NCBI GenBank assembly: GCA_013695335.1
Contig: JACDAR010000158.1
Span: 1-27,424, forward strand
Direction of reading: 5' to 3'
Source of the DNA: Rubrobacter sp.
GTDB taxonomy: Bacteria; Actinomycetota; Rubrobacteria; Rubrobacterales; Rubrobacteraceae
DNA: 27,424 nucleotides
Under the pieces are notes generated by a model that saw only the letters and a program-made list of their open reading frames with translations, made no database searches and was not told where the DNA came from. This document shows, in pieces, positions 1-7,957 of this stretch. The position numbers were made by a program, and so were the translations under genes. Position 1 is the stretch's first letter. Every line of letters begins with the position of its first letter.

Positions 1-282
1 CTCGGAGAGGGGAGCCAGCTCTACAAGCCACACCCCGCTCGGGTAGGACTCGATGAGGCTGCGGGCCACCTCCAGGGCGAGGCGCGTCTTGCCCGAGCCG
101 CCTGCTCCCGTGAGGGTCATGAGCCGCGTCATGGCCAGCTCTCGCTTGACTTCAAGCGTCTCACGCCCCCTGCCAACGAAGCTGCTACGGACAGCAGGCA
201 GGTTGTGATGGGGGATGCTTCTGAACTGATGTATTCTACCAATGCTCAATTTATCCCGTTTCGGTGATGCCAGGCCGATCAT
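1..282 (-). CDS. Signal-transduction ATPase / transcriptional regulator, N-terminal part (cut by window edge)
   Basis: The reverse strand is open from the window edge to an ATG at 282 and encodes about 94 residues. They contain HHNLPAVRSSFVGRGRE followed by LTGAGGSGKTRLALEVA. The second is a Walker A P-loop and the pair is the typical beginning of the AAA/NB-ARC-like ATPase module of large LuxR- or AfsR-type regulators, which is established family knowledge. The rest of the protein lies left of the window, so the output domain is unknown. The frame stays open upstream of 282 (a GTG at 360 is also in frame), so the start is uncertain. I chose 282 because homology-like sequence begins soon after it. 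The family normally couples nucleotide-dependent oligomerisation to DNA binding. Confidence 0.75.
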   Translation of the reverse strand, partial: MIGLASPKRDKLSIGRIHQFRSIPHHNLPAVRSSFVGRGRETLEVKRELAMTRLMTLTGAGGSGKTRLALEVARSLIESYPSGVWLVELAPLSE

Positions 283-774
283 CCCCCTAGGAAGTACGCC
301 GCTCTTGCGCTCTCGCCACGCGACGAGGTAGCCTTTCCCACGCCCAACATGATGCCCCACAAGGAGGCATCGCGCATCCCCCAAACGGGTGATTTTTGTA
401 TTAGATGCTATTAAACTGTGTCCGAGCAGCAGCTCCTGGCACCCTGCCAGGGAACTTCGGAGAACCCTCTAAAGCGGAAGTCCGGCTTCAGACGAGCCTC
501 TTTCCTGCACGCGGGCTTCGGAGTAGCTTCCAGGAACAGACTCCGCAACTCCCCGATTACTATCCCACCCTGAGCCCCGTCATACAGGCAGCGACCATCC
601 TGTCTGGAAGATTGTAGGCTCCGGATCAGGGGTCGGCGCCGAGCCTGGCGCGGAGCACGGCCCGCGATGGGAGGACGGCCATCCTTCCATCGCGGGTTGC
701 CGAATGCGTGAAAAGTGGCTAACCTGTCCTTCGACCGGCTCTGCCGGTGATCCAGGGGACGGGAGGACAAGACC
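283..774. other. Intergenic region without a supported gene
   Basis: A gap of 492 bases lies between the divergent ATPase and patatin genes. It holds an AT-rich tract near 390-415, whose reverse strand could supply a promoter for the ATPase gene (TAATAC at 398-403). It also holds a strong palindrome at 661-696, a small perfect hairpin at 734-748 (arms ACCGGC/GCCGGT) and the ribosome-binding site of the patatin gene (GGGAGG near 761-766). The short reading frames in it show no recognisable protein. Confidence 0.5.
661..696. repeat. 36-bp near-perfect palindrome upstream of patatin gene
   Basis: The outer arms CCCGCGATGG and CCATCGCGGG are perfectly complementary. The inner GAGGACGG/CCATCCTT parts continue the pairing with only G-T wobble-type mismatches, so either strand can form a long hairpin. 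No T-run follows, so it is not a textbook intrinsic terminator. It sits about 80 bp before the patatin start and could be an attenuator, an mRNA-stability element or a protein-binding palindrome. Confidence 0.6.
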
Positions 775-3700
775 ATGACACAGGCAAACCAGCCGGAGAT
801 GGCGCTCACCCAAGAGGTCCGTTTCGCGGTCGTGATGTACGGCGGCATTTCTCTGGCCATCTACATGAACGGCGTGGCCCAGGAGCTTTTCAAGATGGTA
901 CGCGCGACGGCGCCCCGGGGGGACGATCCTTCGCTCGCCTCCCATCCTGACGATGGACTGCGGAGCACGGAGAAAGTCTACCGCAAGCTGGGGAGGATGC
1001 TCTCCTGGGGAGAAGCGACGGCGGAGGTGGCGGAGGCAGACGCCAGGCCCATACGGACGAGGTTCGTGGTGGACATCCTGTCGGGCTCGTCAGCCGGCGG
1101 CATCAACGCCGTGTACCTCGCCAAGGCCCTCGCCAACGACCAGAAGATAGACGAGTTGAAGGACCTGTGGATCGAACAAGGCGACATGGGCGTCTTGATC
1201 AACGACGACAAATCCGTAGACGACACGAAACTCGCCAGGCAATCTCCGCCGCGGTCGCTGCTCAACGGTTCACGGATGTACTGGAAGCTACTCGAAGCCC
1301 TGGACGGGATGGGCGAGGACCCACCCGCAAACACCCCATCATCGCCGAAGAACGTCGAGGAGCTCGACCTGTACGTCACGGCGACCGACATGGCGGGCCA
1401 ACCCGTCAAGCTCCAGTTGGCGGACAAGGTCGTCGATGAGTACCGTCACCGCAACGTCTTCCACTTTCGCTACCGCGAAGATGGGCCAAACGATTTCCTC
1501 CACCGCAACAACCCCTTTCTCGCCTTCGCCGCGCGCTGCACGTCGGCGCACCCCGCCGCCTTCGAGCCGATGAGGCTCGGCGACGCGAACGATATACTGG
1601 ACAGGTATCCCTCCGGGGGATCGGACCAGAGGGCGGGCAGCATCGGGTGGCGGACCTTCTTCGAGGAATACCTGAAACCCGTGGCCTCCAGAAAACGGAT
1701 CAAATCCTTCCTCGAACGCGACTTCAACGACGGCGGGATCCTCGACAACCGCCCGTTCCGCCACGCCACGGACGCCATGCCTTTGCGCCGCGCCGGGATA
1801 CCGGTCAGCCGCAAGCTGGTGTACCTCGACCCCACGCCCGATAGCCTCCGGCCCGAGGACGTAGGGTTGGGAACGACGGACGAGGGCGAAGAATCGCCCG
1901 GCCCGGACATCCTACCCCAGGGCCGTAAGAGAGGGATAAGGCGAACCGTCATCGAGAACGCATGGCAGTCGCTCTCCACCCTCCCGCGCTACGAGCCCAT
2001 CCGGGAAGACTTGCAGCGCGTGCTGGAGCGCAACAGGCTCATCGAGCGCGTAAACACCATCGTCGAAGGCATGGAAACCAGTGACTTCTTCGAATCAAGA
2101 ACGGCGAAGAAAGAGTTTCGGGACTCAGCGGTGCGGCAAAACTGGTACGAGGAACAAGACTGGGACCGGATGACCATGTCCGAGATGGTCGAGGCCAGGG
2201 GCCTGGCGTGGGCCGGCTACCAGCACCTGCGGGTCACGGAGGTGACGGACTATCTGGCGCTTTTGATCACCCGCGCCGCCGGGTTCGACGAGGATTCAGA
2301 CGAGTTCCGGGCCGTACGCGAGCTGGTGCGCTCCTGGCGAGAGATGAACTACGACCCGGATGGGACGGGCTACAGGCCCGACTCGAGCACCAAGGCTACC
2401 GAACATGCGTTCTTGAGGCGCTACGACGTCTCGTGGCAGCTGCGCCGGTTGAAGTTCGTGCTAGCCAGAATCGACAGGATGCTGCTGGAAGAGCAAACCA
2501 GCGCCCTGGTGAAACAGGCCACCGGTCTAGAAGCCCTCGATCTGGCGGAGATTCGCCAGGGGCTACGGTCCATTCGACAGTATCTGAGCAACGCCCACAA
2601 GCAGTTACGCAAGGAGAGTCAGGACCTCTGGACAAACAACTCCCTTCGAGACGCCGTCCATAACCTCGGCATCACGAAGGAAGACCTGGTAACCCTGCTC
2701 AAACCACAAACCAGGGCGAACCTGGATGCATCGGCCAGAGCGATGTCCTGGCCGAGAAGAAGTAGTTTCGAGGAGTTCGAGAACCGGGCACAAGAGCTCA
2801 TAGGCGGTACTCTGGAGGCAGCCTCCGGTACATACGACAATATATCAGCGCCGCAAGGCGTCTCACCTGGCCTCTTCGTCGTCGCCCGGCGGGCTGTTCA
2901 CTTCTACTACGAAAACTTCGCCAGCTACGACATGATCTCGCACCCCATCCTGTATTCCACCGGGGTCGGGGAGGAGATGTCCCGGGTTGACGTGTTCAGG
3001 ATCAGCCCGAGGGACGCAATGTCCCTGATCAATAAAGAAACGAACGGCAAGACCAAGCTGGCGGGCACGAAGCTGAACAACTTCGGCGCATTCTTCGAGA
3101 AGGACTTTCGGACCAACGACATCCTCTGGGGCCGGCTGGACGGCGCGGAGCGCATCATCACCGCGTTGTTGCCCCTGCAAGAAGACGCGGAGAAGCGCGA
3201 AGAGATGATCGAGGAAGCCCACCTCGCCATCCTCGCGGAGGACGTGTTCGAGGCAGAACCTCCAAACGGCATGATCGACGCGTTCCGGGATCAATACAAA
3301 GACGACGAAGCGTACGCCGCGAAACGCAGGTTTGATCCCCAACGCTTGCTGACGAACGCGGGGCGGGCCAGCAGGGTGTTCGGGGACCTGCTAGATGGCT
3401 ATTCCGAGGATCGGCGGCTGCCCAAGAGGGGCGTGGTCTGGATCGCCCGGAGCGCGCGGCTCTTCTGGTTGCTGGTGGAGGTGGCGGTGCCGGGTAGCCT
3501 ACGAAGCCTGATGTTTCGCCACGGGCTGAAGCTGCTCTACGTCTTCGAGGCGTTGATGATCGTACTCGGCACGCTGCTCCTTAACCCAACGGTCCAGCAG
3601 TTCGGCTTCGTGGCCTTCATCGTTACCGCGGCGGTCCACGCGACCGTACTGCTTCTGCAAGACGCCATGAGCAAGAAAGAGCCGGAAGGCGAACGCCGAG

Positions 3701-4008
3701 AAGGACGGTGGTCCCGCGCCTCCCGATACGTCCTTCTGGTTCTGATCACGGTCCTGCTCCCCTTCAGCGTACTCGGCGTCGTTTTCGTGCTCGCCGCGCT
3801 CGGCCTGACCCTCCCCCGGAGCATCGTCGATCTCATGACCGATCCCCCAGGGACCGAAAGCGGCGCCTGGCGAACGGTCTTGCGCGGTGCGCTCATGCTG
3901 GCCGTCGTGGCGATCCCACTGCTGAAGATCTTCAAGGATACCCCGAAGCGCACGTCGATCCCCGGCGGGAACGACGCGTCTTCCCCGGATGAGCCTGCTT
4001 CGACGTGA
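775..4008 (+). CDS. Large patatin-like phospholipase with C-terminal membrane segments (DUF3376-type)
   Basis: This is a patatin-fold serine lipid acyl hydrolase of 1077 residues. The glycine-rich oxyanion element MYGGISLAIY is at residues 21-30. The nucleophile elbow GSSAGG is at 104-109 (Ser106), and the Asp of the Ser-Asp dyad is in DGGILDN (Asp319). Both catalytic residues are therefore present and the enzyme should be active on acyl lipids, although its substrate cannot be read from sequence. The long middle region resembles the DUF3376 extension of actinobacterial patatin-related proteins. Three or four hydrophobic segments follow (about 918-965, 985-1015 and 1035-1055), which suggests membrane anchoring by the C-terminus. 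The ATG at 775 has GGGAGG about 8 bases upstream. The gene stands alone and converges on the kynurenine unit. Confidence 0.9.
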   Translation: MTQANQPEMALTQEVRFAVVMYGGISLAIYMNGVAQELFKMVRATAPRGDDPSLASHPDDGLRSTEKVYRKLGRMLSWGEATAEVAEADARPIRTRFVVDILSGSSAGGINAVYLAKALANDQKIDELKDLWIEQGDMGVLINDDKSVDDTKLARQSPPRSLLNGSRMYWKLLEALDGMGEDPPANTPSSPKNVEELDLYVTATDMAGQPVKLQLADKVVDEYRHRNVFHFRYREDGPNDFLHRNNPFLAFAARCTSAHPAAFEPMRLGDANDILDRYPSGGSDQRAGSIGWRTFFEEYLKPVASRKRIKSFLERDFNDGGILDNRPFRHATDAMPLRRAGIPVSRKLVYLDPTPDSLRPEDVGLGTTDEGEESPGPDILPQGRKRGIRRTVIENAWQSLSTLPRYEPIREDLQRVLERNRLIERVNTIVEGMETSDFFESRTAKKEFRDSAVRQNWYEEQDWDRMTMSEMVEARGLAWAGYQHLRVTEVTDYLALLITRAAGFDEDSDEFRAVRELVRSWREMNYDPDGTGYRPDSSTKATEHAFLRRYDVSWQLRRLKFVLARIDRMLLEEQTSALVKQATGLEALDLAEIRQGLRSIRQYLSNAHKQLRKESQDLWTNNSLRDAVHNLGITKEDLVTLLKPQTRANLDASARAMSWPRRSSFEEFENRAQELIGGTLEAASGTYDNISAPQGVSPGLFVVARRAVHFYYENFASYDMISHPILYSTGVGEEMSRVDVFRISPRDAMSLINKETNGKTKLAGTKLNNFGAFFEKDFRTNDILWGRLDGAERIITALLPLQEDAEKREEMIEEAHLAILAEDVFEAEPPNGMIDAFRDQYKDDEAYAAKRRFDPQRLLTNAGRASRVFGDLLDGYSEDRRLPKRGVVWIARSARLFWLLVEVAVPGSLRSLMFRHGLKLLYVFEALMIVLGTLLLNPTVQQFGFVAFIVTAAVHATVLLLQDAMSKKEPEGERREGRWSRASRYVLLVLITVLLPFSVLGVVFVLAALGLTLPRSIVDLMTDPPGTESGAWRTVLRGALMLAVVAIPLLKIFKDTPKRTSIPGGNDASSPDEPAST

Positions 4009-4040
4009 GCTGACCTTCGCCCCGCCGGGACGGGCATGGA

Positions 4041-4658
4041 TCAGGGGGTAGTGCGGAGCACTGCCCGCACCGGGCTGGCGTCGGCCTCTTCGAGGGCGAG
4101 GGGAAGGGCGATCAACTCGTAGTCCCCAGGCTCGACCTTATCCAGAACGAGACCTTCGAGAATGTGAATGCCGCCCGACCGGAGTGCTTCGTGGGCTGGC
4201 AAGTCCTTGCTGTCGAGCGGGTCCACGGAGGGAGTATCCACCCCGACGAGCCGGATTCCCTTCTCGGCCAGGAATTGCCCGGCGTCGGGGCGAAAATAGC
4301 TTATCCGCCCTGGAAAGACTGTCCGATCCAGCCATGATCCCGTCTTCACCAGTAGCCGTTCGATTCCATCGAGGTCGTGCCACCCCAACTCTTCGGCCCC
4401 GATGGATTCTTCCCGAGCTTCGATCACCCGAGCCGGACCAATGAATGCTTCGGGATCAAGCATCCCAACCCTTGTTCCATCGTCCCTGAAGTGAAACGGG
4501 GCGTCTGCGTGCGTACCGGTGTGGGTGCTCATCGTCAGCCGCCCGACATTCACCGAGCCGCTTTCGGCGAGTGTCAACGTGAGGTCGAAGGTGAACTCCG
4601 TGTCGCCTGGCCAGACCGGGACGCCGTTCTTTAGCGGTTGGGAGATGTCCAGAATCAC
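4041..4658 (-). CDS. kynB: Kynurenine formamidase (cyclase family)
   Basis: This metal-dependent hydrolase would convert N-formylkynurenine to kynurenine and formate. The signature HTGTHADAPFHF (His46, His50, Asp52, His56, counted from the GTG) is the metal-binding motif of the cyclase/KynB family, and the 205-residue length is normal for KynB. I start it at GTG 4658, whose GTGA overlaps the kynureninase stop codon TGA, because homology begins immediately (VILDISQPL). A longer in-frame version from 4739 would add 27 residues read from inside kynureninase and is not family-like. The direct overlap with kynureninase supports the assignment over other cyclase-family members and implies translational coupling. 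Confidence 0.88.
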   Translation of the reverse strand: MILDISQPLKNGVPVWPGDTEFTFDLTLTLAESGSVNVGRLTMSTHTGTHADAPFHFRDDGTRVGMLDPEAFIGPARVIEAREESIGAEELGWHDLDGIERLLVKTGSWLDRTVFPGRISYFRPDAGQFLAEKGIRLVGVDTPSVDPLDSKDLPAHEALRSGGIHILEGLVLDKVEPGDYELIALPLALEEADASPVRAVLRTTP

Positions 4659-5923
4659 GCGACTACCCCGCGCTCGTTCGGGTACTTCTCGTGCTGACCC
4701 TCTCCGACGATGCGGCGCAGAATTTCCACGGCGCGCCACACGTCATGGTACGAGGTGTACAGGGGCGCCGGAGCTAACCGGATGACGTCAGGTGGGCGGA
4801 AGTCAGGGACTACGCCTTTTGCCTTCAGCGCCATACAGATACGGGCCGCATCGGGATGCTCCAGCGCGACGTGTCCGCCCCGCCGTTTTTCCTCGCGCGG
4901 GGTTCCGATGGCGAACCCCATCCCTGACAGGTATTCGTCTACAAGGTCAATCAGGTATCCGGTGAGGTTGAGGGATTTCTCCCGAACACGCCCGATACCA
5001 GCCTCGTCGAACATCTCCAGCGAGCCAAGGAGTGGCGCGAGGCTTAGGATGTTTGGCGTGCCGATCTGGTACGCGCCAGCCGATTCTGCCGGGATAAGGT
5101 CGTGGTCCATATCGAATTGCCTGTCCTTGCGGGAGCCGAACCACCCGGCGAGCCCGGGACGACGACCGAAGTGCCTCCGGTTCACGTAAAGTCCCGCAGC
5201 GGCGCCGGGGCCGCCGTTCAGATACTTGTACCCGCACCACACGGCGAAATCCACGCCCCAATCAGAGAACGAGTGCGGCGCCACGCCAACGGAATGGGCC
5301 GCGTCGAAGCCGATGGGGATGCCGCGTTCGTGGGCAACCCTCGTGAGCCGCTCCACGTCGAGCAACTGTCCGCTGCGATAAAGAACAGTAGGCAAGAAGA
5401 CAAGGGCGACATCATCGGTCATGGCCGCGACTACGTCTTCTTCATCTATCGTGCGTCCGTCGCGGCTCGTCACCCGGATGAGATGTTTATCGGGGTCGAG
5501 GCCGCGCAGGCGAAGCTGGCTCGTGAGGGCCTGGATGTCCGATGGGAAGTCGAGTTCGGTGGCGAGGATCTTGGTCTGGTTTCCATCGGGTCGAAAGAAG
5601 GTAGCGAGGATCTGATGCACGTTCACCGTAGTCCCACCAGTGGCGACTACCTCGTCCGGTGCGGCCCCGACGAGCGGGGCGGTCATGGCCCCAACTTCTT
5701 CGGGCAGGTAGAACCACGGATGGTCTTCCGCGGTCCAGCCGTCTATGCCTCGCTCCCGCCAGGAAGTCACTGCTTCGGAGAGCGTTCGCTCTGCCCGATG
5801 GGAAAGCAGGCCGAGGGAGTTTCCGTCGAGGTAGATCCCAGCTCCGAGATGAAACTCGTCCCGGAAACGCGCAAGCTCGTCCGCGGCGTCTAGCCTTGTT
5901 GCGTGTTCCTCGTCCTGCGTCAA
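4655..5923 (-). CDS. kynU: Kynureninase
   Basis: This is a PLP-dependent fold-type I enzyme that would cleave kynurenine to anthranilate and alanine. Visible motifs include YLDGNSLG near the N-terminus, FDAAHSVGV (PLP-contacting Asp) and the Schiff-base lysine in YKYLNGGPG (Lys233 from the TTG). The roughly 420-residue length fits the family. The frame is open to an ATG at 5980, but the extra 19 residues overlap the reductase gene and look non-homologous. A TTG at 5923 forms a TTGA overlap with the upstream stop codon, mirroring the GTGA junction at the other end, so I prefer it. No strong Shine-Dalgarno sequence precedes either start, so ATG 5980 remains possible. No tryptophan dioxygenase is visible here. 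Confidence 0.9.
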   Translation of the reverse strand: MTQDEEHATRLDAADELARFRDEFHLGAGIYLDGNSLGLLSHRAERTLSEAVTSWRERGIDGWTAEDHPWFYLPEEVGAMTAPLVGAAPDEVVATGGTTVNVHQILATFFRPDGNQTKILATELDFPSDIQALTSQLRLRGLDPDKHLIRVTSRDGRTIDEEDVVAAMTDDVALVFLPTVLYRSGQLLDVERLTRVAHERGIPIGFDAAHSVGVAPHSFSDWGVDFAVWCGYKYLNGGPGAAAGLYVNRRHFGRRPGLAGWFGSRKDRQFDMDHDLIPAESAGAYQIGTPNILSLAPLLGSLEMFDEAGIGRVREKSLNLTGYLIDLVDEYLSGMGFAIGTPREEKRRGGHVALEHPDAARICMALKAKGVVPDFRPPDVIRLAPAPLYTSYHDVWRAVEILRRIVGEGQHEKYPNERGVVA

Positions 5924-6873
5924 CGCCAGCCGAGGGTCGCCAGGTTCAGCCTCTCCCGCTCCTCCTCCGTCATAGACCATCCGACGGCGCCAGCGTTCTG
6001 GCGGGCCTGACGCTCGTTCTTGGCCCCTGGGATGGGTAGCGTCCCCTGTCCGACCAGCCAGTTCAGGGCTACCTGGGAAGGCTCTTTGCCGTGGGCCGTG
6101 CCGATCTCACGCAGTATGTTCACCACCGGCTCGACCTTCCTCAGGTTCTGCTCGCCGAAGGCGCGTCCGAACCGCCGTACTAGCCCGGCCGGTCTACCAG
6201 CTCCGGGGCCGTACTTTCCGGTCAACAAGCCCTGGGCGATGGGGCTGTAGGCGATCAGGGTGACGCCGAGATCCCGGCACACGTCGAGTACGCCGTTCGT
6301 CTCTGGCGCCCGATTGAGCAGACTGTACCGCACCTGATTGGAGGCGAGCTGGACGCCGTGGGAGGCGAGCCGCTCGTGCGCGCGGCTGGTGGCTTCCGCG
6401 CCGTAGTTGCTTACCCCGACTTTTCGGACTTTGCCCTCCTTCACGACTTCGGCGAGGGCGTCCATCAGGCCCTTCGAGCGTGGCAGCGGGGAGGGGAAGT
6501 GGATCTGGTACAGGTCAATCGTGGCGATGCCGAACCGCGCCAGGCTGTTGTCCACGGCCTGTATCAGGGTCCGTGGGCTCACACGATAGGGAAGCGGGGC
6601 GAACTTGGTGGCTATTATCGGCGTACCTTCGAGGTTCCCTTCGCGCAGGATCTCGCCGATGATCCGCTCCGAAGCGCCGTTGCCATAGATCTCAGCCGTA
6701 TCGAACAGCGTGACACCCTCGGCCATGCTGGCCCGAAATGCGTCTCCCACATCCTGGCGGCCATACTCCTTGCCGTAGCCCCACACCCTGCTCGTGCCCC
6801 ACGCCCAAGCCCCGACCCCGATGGGCGCAATATTCAGGTCATCTGCCAGACCAACGGTAGCCTCGCGCTGCAT
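5920..6873 (-). CDS. Aldo/keto reductase
   Basis: This 317-residue NAD(P)H-dependent oxidoreductase belongs to the aldo/keto reductase superfamily. The catalytic tetrad can be seen as Asp58 and Tyr63 (FDTAEIYG), Lys90 (ATKFAP) and His125 (YQIHFP). The ATG at 6873 is preceded by GAGGAGGG, a strong ribosome-binding site. It is the first gene of a three-gene unit with kynureninase and kynurenine formamidase. The tight overlap implies co-expression, but a role in tryptophan breakdown is inference because aldo/keto reductases have very varied substrates. The C-terminal helix region MTEEERERLNLATLGWR matches family habit, so the gene is complete. Confidence 0.9.
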   Translation of the reverse strand: MQREATVGLADDLNIAPIGVGAWAWGTSRVWGYGKEYGRQDVGDAFRASMAEGVTLFDTAEIYGNGASERIIGEILREGNLEGTPIIATKFAPLPYRVSPRTLIQAVDNSLARFGIATIDLYQIHFPSPLPRSKGLMDALAEVVKEGKVRKVGVSNYGAEATSRAHERLASHGVQLASNQVRYSLLNRAPETNGVLDVCRDLGVTLIAYSPIAQGLLTGKYGPGAGRPAGLVRRFGRAFGEQNLRKVEPVVNILREIGTAHGKEPSQVALNWLVGQGTLPIPGAKNERQARQNAGAVGWSMTEEERERLNLATLGWR

Positions 6874-6904
6874 CTTCCCTCCTCAGGAGATTTCAGATGT
6901 GGAG

Positions 6905-6934
6905 GGTATAGCACGGCGGGATCACCACCGTCAG
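6905..6934 (-). promoter_or_regulatory. Candidate promoter of the aldo/keto reductase-kynU-kynB unit
   Basis: On the reverse strand an extended -10 (TGC-TATACC, hexamer at 6905-6910) lies 32 bp before the reductase ATG. TGACGG at 6928-6933, with a 17-bp spacer, could serve as the -35. A closely similar element (TATACC at 7844-7849) sits before the 7806 gene with the same flanking CAGATG, as part of the duplication described separately. Confidence 0.4.
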
Positions 6935-6939
6935 TGATA

Positions 6940-7011
6940 TCAGGCGACGAAGCGCCAGCTCACGAACATTGCGCACAGCACCAGCGAGAAGGCGGCGCTC
7001 AGGCCGAGCCA
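6940..7011 (-). pseudogene. Remnant of a mannosyltransferase 3' end (last ~23 codons)
   Basis: Read on the reverse strand, this stretch encodes WLGLSAAFSLVLCAMFVSWR followed by FVA and a stop. That is identical to the C-terminus of the intact mannosyltransferase ending at 7886. At DNA level 68 of 72 bases match positions 7886-7957, and the differences are silent or near-silent. The sequence diverges sharply beyond 7011, so no functional gene is present. It is best read as the footprint of a duplication or recombination that placed the two-gene cassette 7026-7806 between the mannosyltransferase and the kynurenine unit. Confidence 0.85.
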
Positions 7012-7025
7012 TCGTCTAAAGCGTG

Positions 7026-7403
7026 CTAGTTTGTGGACCTTGGTTCAGCGAGGTATTCCTCACCCTTCTCGGTCAGGCCAAACCAGGCGATCTCGGCTAT
7101 ATCCGGCTCCCGGCCCAAGGCGTCCCACTCCCGCTCTATACGCGTCAACGCCTGCTCTTCGGTGAGCGCCCAGGGGTCGAAACCGTCCCGTCCATCAGGG
7201 TCGCCCGCGAAGGCGTAGCCACCTTTGAGTAACTCGGCGATGACGCCGAGAGTCCCCAGCCGGACGGCCTCCGGCTCCGCGTCGCCCAGCTCAGCCTCAG
7301 CTTCCACCACCCACAGGAGTTTCCACAGGCCAACGTGGTCGTCGCGGAGCTCGGCGAGCACTGCTTCCGCTGGCCTTGTCAGTCTTGTAGTCGGCGGCGT
7401 CAC
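7026..7403 (-). CDS. Small acidic protein of unknown function (second gene of cassette)
   Basis: I do not recognise this 125-residue protein. It starts at GTG 7403, one base after the stop codon of the preceding gene, so the two are almost certainly cotranscribed and coupled. It is acidic and predicted mostly helical (for example PAEAVLAELRDDHVGLWKLL), then has an aromatic-rich part (EIAWFGLTEKGEEYL). It has no signal peptide and no membrane segment. Size, acidity, cytosolic character and position directly after a small gene with a toxin-like C-terminus would suit an immunity protein, but that is inference. The stop codon lies 15 bases from the duplicated mannosyltransferase tail. Confidence 0.7.
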   Translation of the reverse strand: MTPPTTRLTRPAEAVLAELRDDHVGLWKLLWVVEAEAELGDAEPEAVRLGTLGVIAELLKGGYAFAGDPDGRDGFDPWALTEEQALTRIEREWDALGREPDIAEIAWFGLTEKGEEYLAEPRSTN

Positions 7404-7404
7404 T

Positions 7405-7806
7405 TCAACTCTCGTAATCTTCGCGGTTCACGAACTTCCATTCTTTGATCCTTATGCTCCTAATATTAACATCCATCGTGTACGACTTATCCGGTGTCGG
7501 AGGACGCAATCCCATGGTCCCAACCCCCGGCAACTCCATCAACACGCCCGGATAACTCGTCCCTTCCCGTTCCCTACCACCCTCGACGAGATCCGCAAAG
7601 AAGCTCTCAGGCTCGTATTCATCTAATGGGATCTTCCTTATGTGCCTGGCCCTGCGCCCCTGACCTCCAGGCTTGCCGATATAGTCGTCGTCAGCTTCGT
7701 TCCTGAGAAGACGCCGTATGTATTCCCGGCGTTCTTCCGCGTCATCTCCGCCGCCACCCCGGCCGGTTACTTCGGGTCCCGGAGGCTCTTCGCTGAGACC
7801 GCTCAC
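7405..7806 (-). CDS. Small protein of unknown function with a toxin-domain-like C-terminus
   Basis: This 133-residue protein has a low-complexity acidic/Gly N-terminus (about 1-30), a charged helical part and a C-terminal segment with GVGTMGLRPPTPDKSYTMDV and then IRSIRIKEWKFV. From memory the latter recalls the C-terminal beta segment of some polymorphic toxin domains (pattern VGxR...PTxDVNIxxIxIxKxKF). I could not search this, and the resemblance may be superficial. No export signal or delivery domain is present, so if it is a toxin it is a detached C-terminal domain. It starts at GTG 7806 with GAGGGGGA about 10 bases upstream. Its base composition is visibly more AT-rich than neighbouring genes (for example 7435-7480), which suggests acquisition by transfer. 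Confidence 0.65.
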   Translation of the reverse strand: MSGLSEEPPGPEVTGRGGGGDDAEERREYIRRLLRNEADDDYIGKPGGQGRRARHIRKIPLDEYEPESFFADLVEGGREREGTSYPGVLMELPGVGTMGLRPPTPDKSYTMDVNIRSIRIKEWKFVNREDYES

Positions 7807-7832
7807 GTTGCATCGTCCCCCTCGAACGCCGC

Positions 7833-7957
7833 CAGATGAGAAAGGTATAGTACGGTTACGAGGCTCGCCACCTGCGCCCCCGTCCTCAAGCGACGAAGCG
7901 CCAGCTCACGAACATGGCGCATAGCACCAGTGAGAAGGCGGCGCTCAGGCCGAGCCA
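7833..7957. repeat. Imperfect direct repeat, copy B (partner 6894-7011)
   Basis: Copy B is the intact context: the 3' end of the mannosyltransferase gene (7886-7957) and, after a short linker, the promoter-like block CAGATG-N5-GGTATAG-T-ACGG (7833-7855) that precedes the 7806 gene. TATACC at 7844-7849 on the reverse strand is a candidate -10, 38 bp from the GTG. Confidence 0.75.

Larger units (their letters stand above)
6894..7011. repeat. Imperfect direct repeat, copy A (partner 7833-7957)
   Basis: Copy A contains CAGATG-N5-GGTATAG-C-ACGG at 6894-6916 and the 72-bp mannosyltransferase tail at 6940-7011. Copy B has the same two blocks in the same order, with a linker 7 bases longer. The block identities by eye are about 19 of 23 and 68 of 72. 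Confidence 0.75.

Noticed and set aside
279..377. 32-residue leader frame ending in an ATGA overlap with the ATPase start.
   Set aside because: The G-run abuts its ATG, too close for a ribosome-binding site, and nothing else supports translation.
5102..5893. Forward open frame of 263 codons opposite kynureninase.
   Set aside because: No recognisable domain; kynureninase on the other strand has all its motifs.
6894..7957. Insertion sequence as the origin of the cassette.
   Set aside because: No transposase, terminal inverted repeats or short target-site duplication; the flanking repeats are host gene ends.
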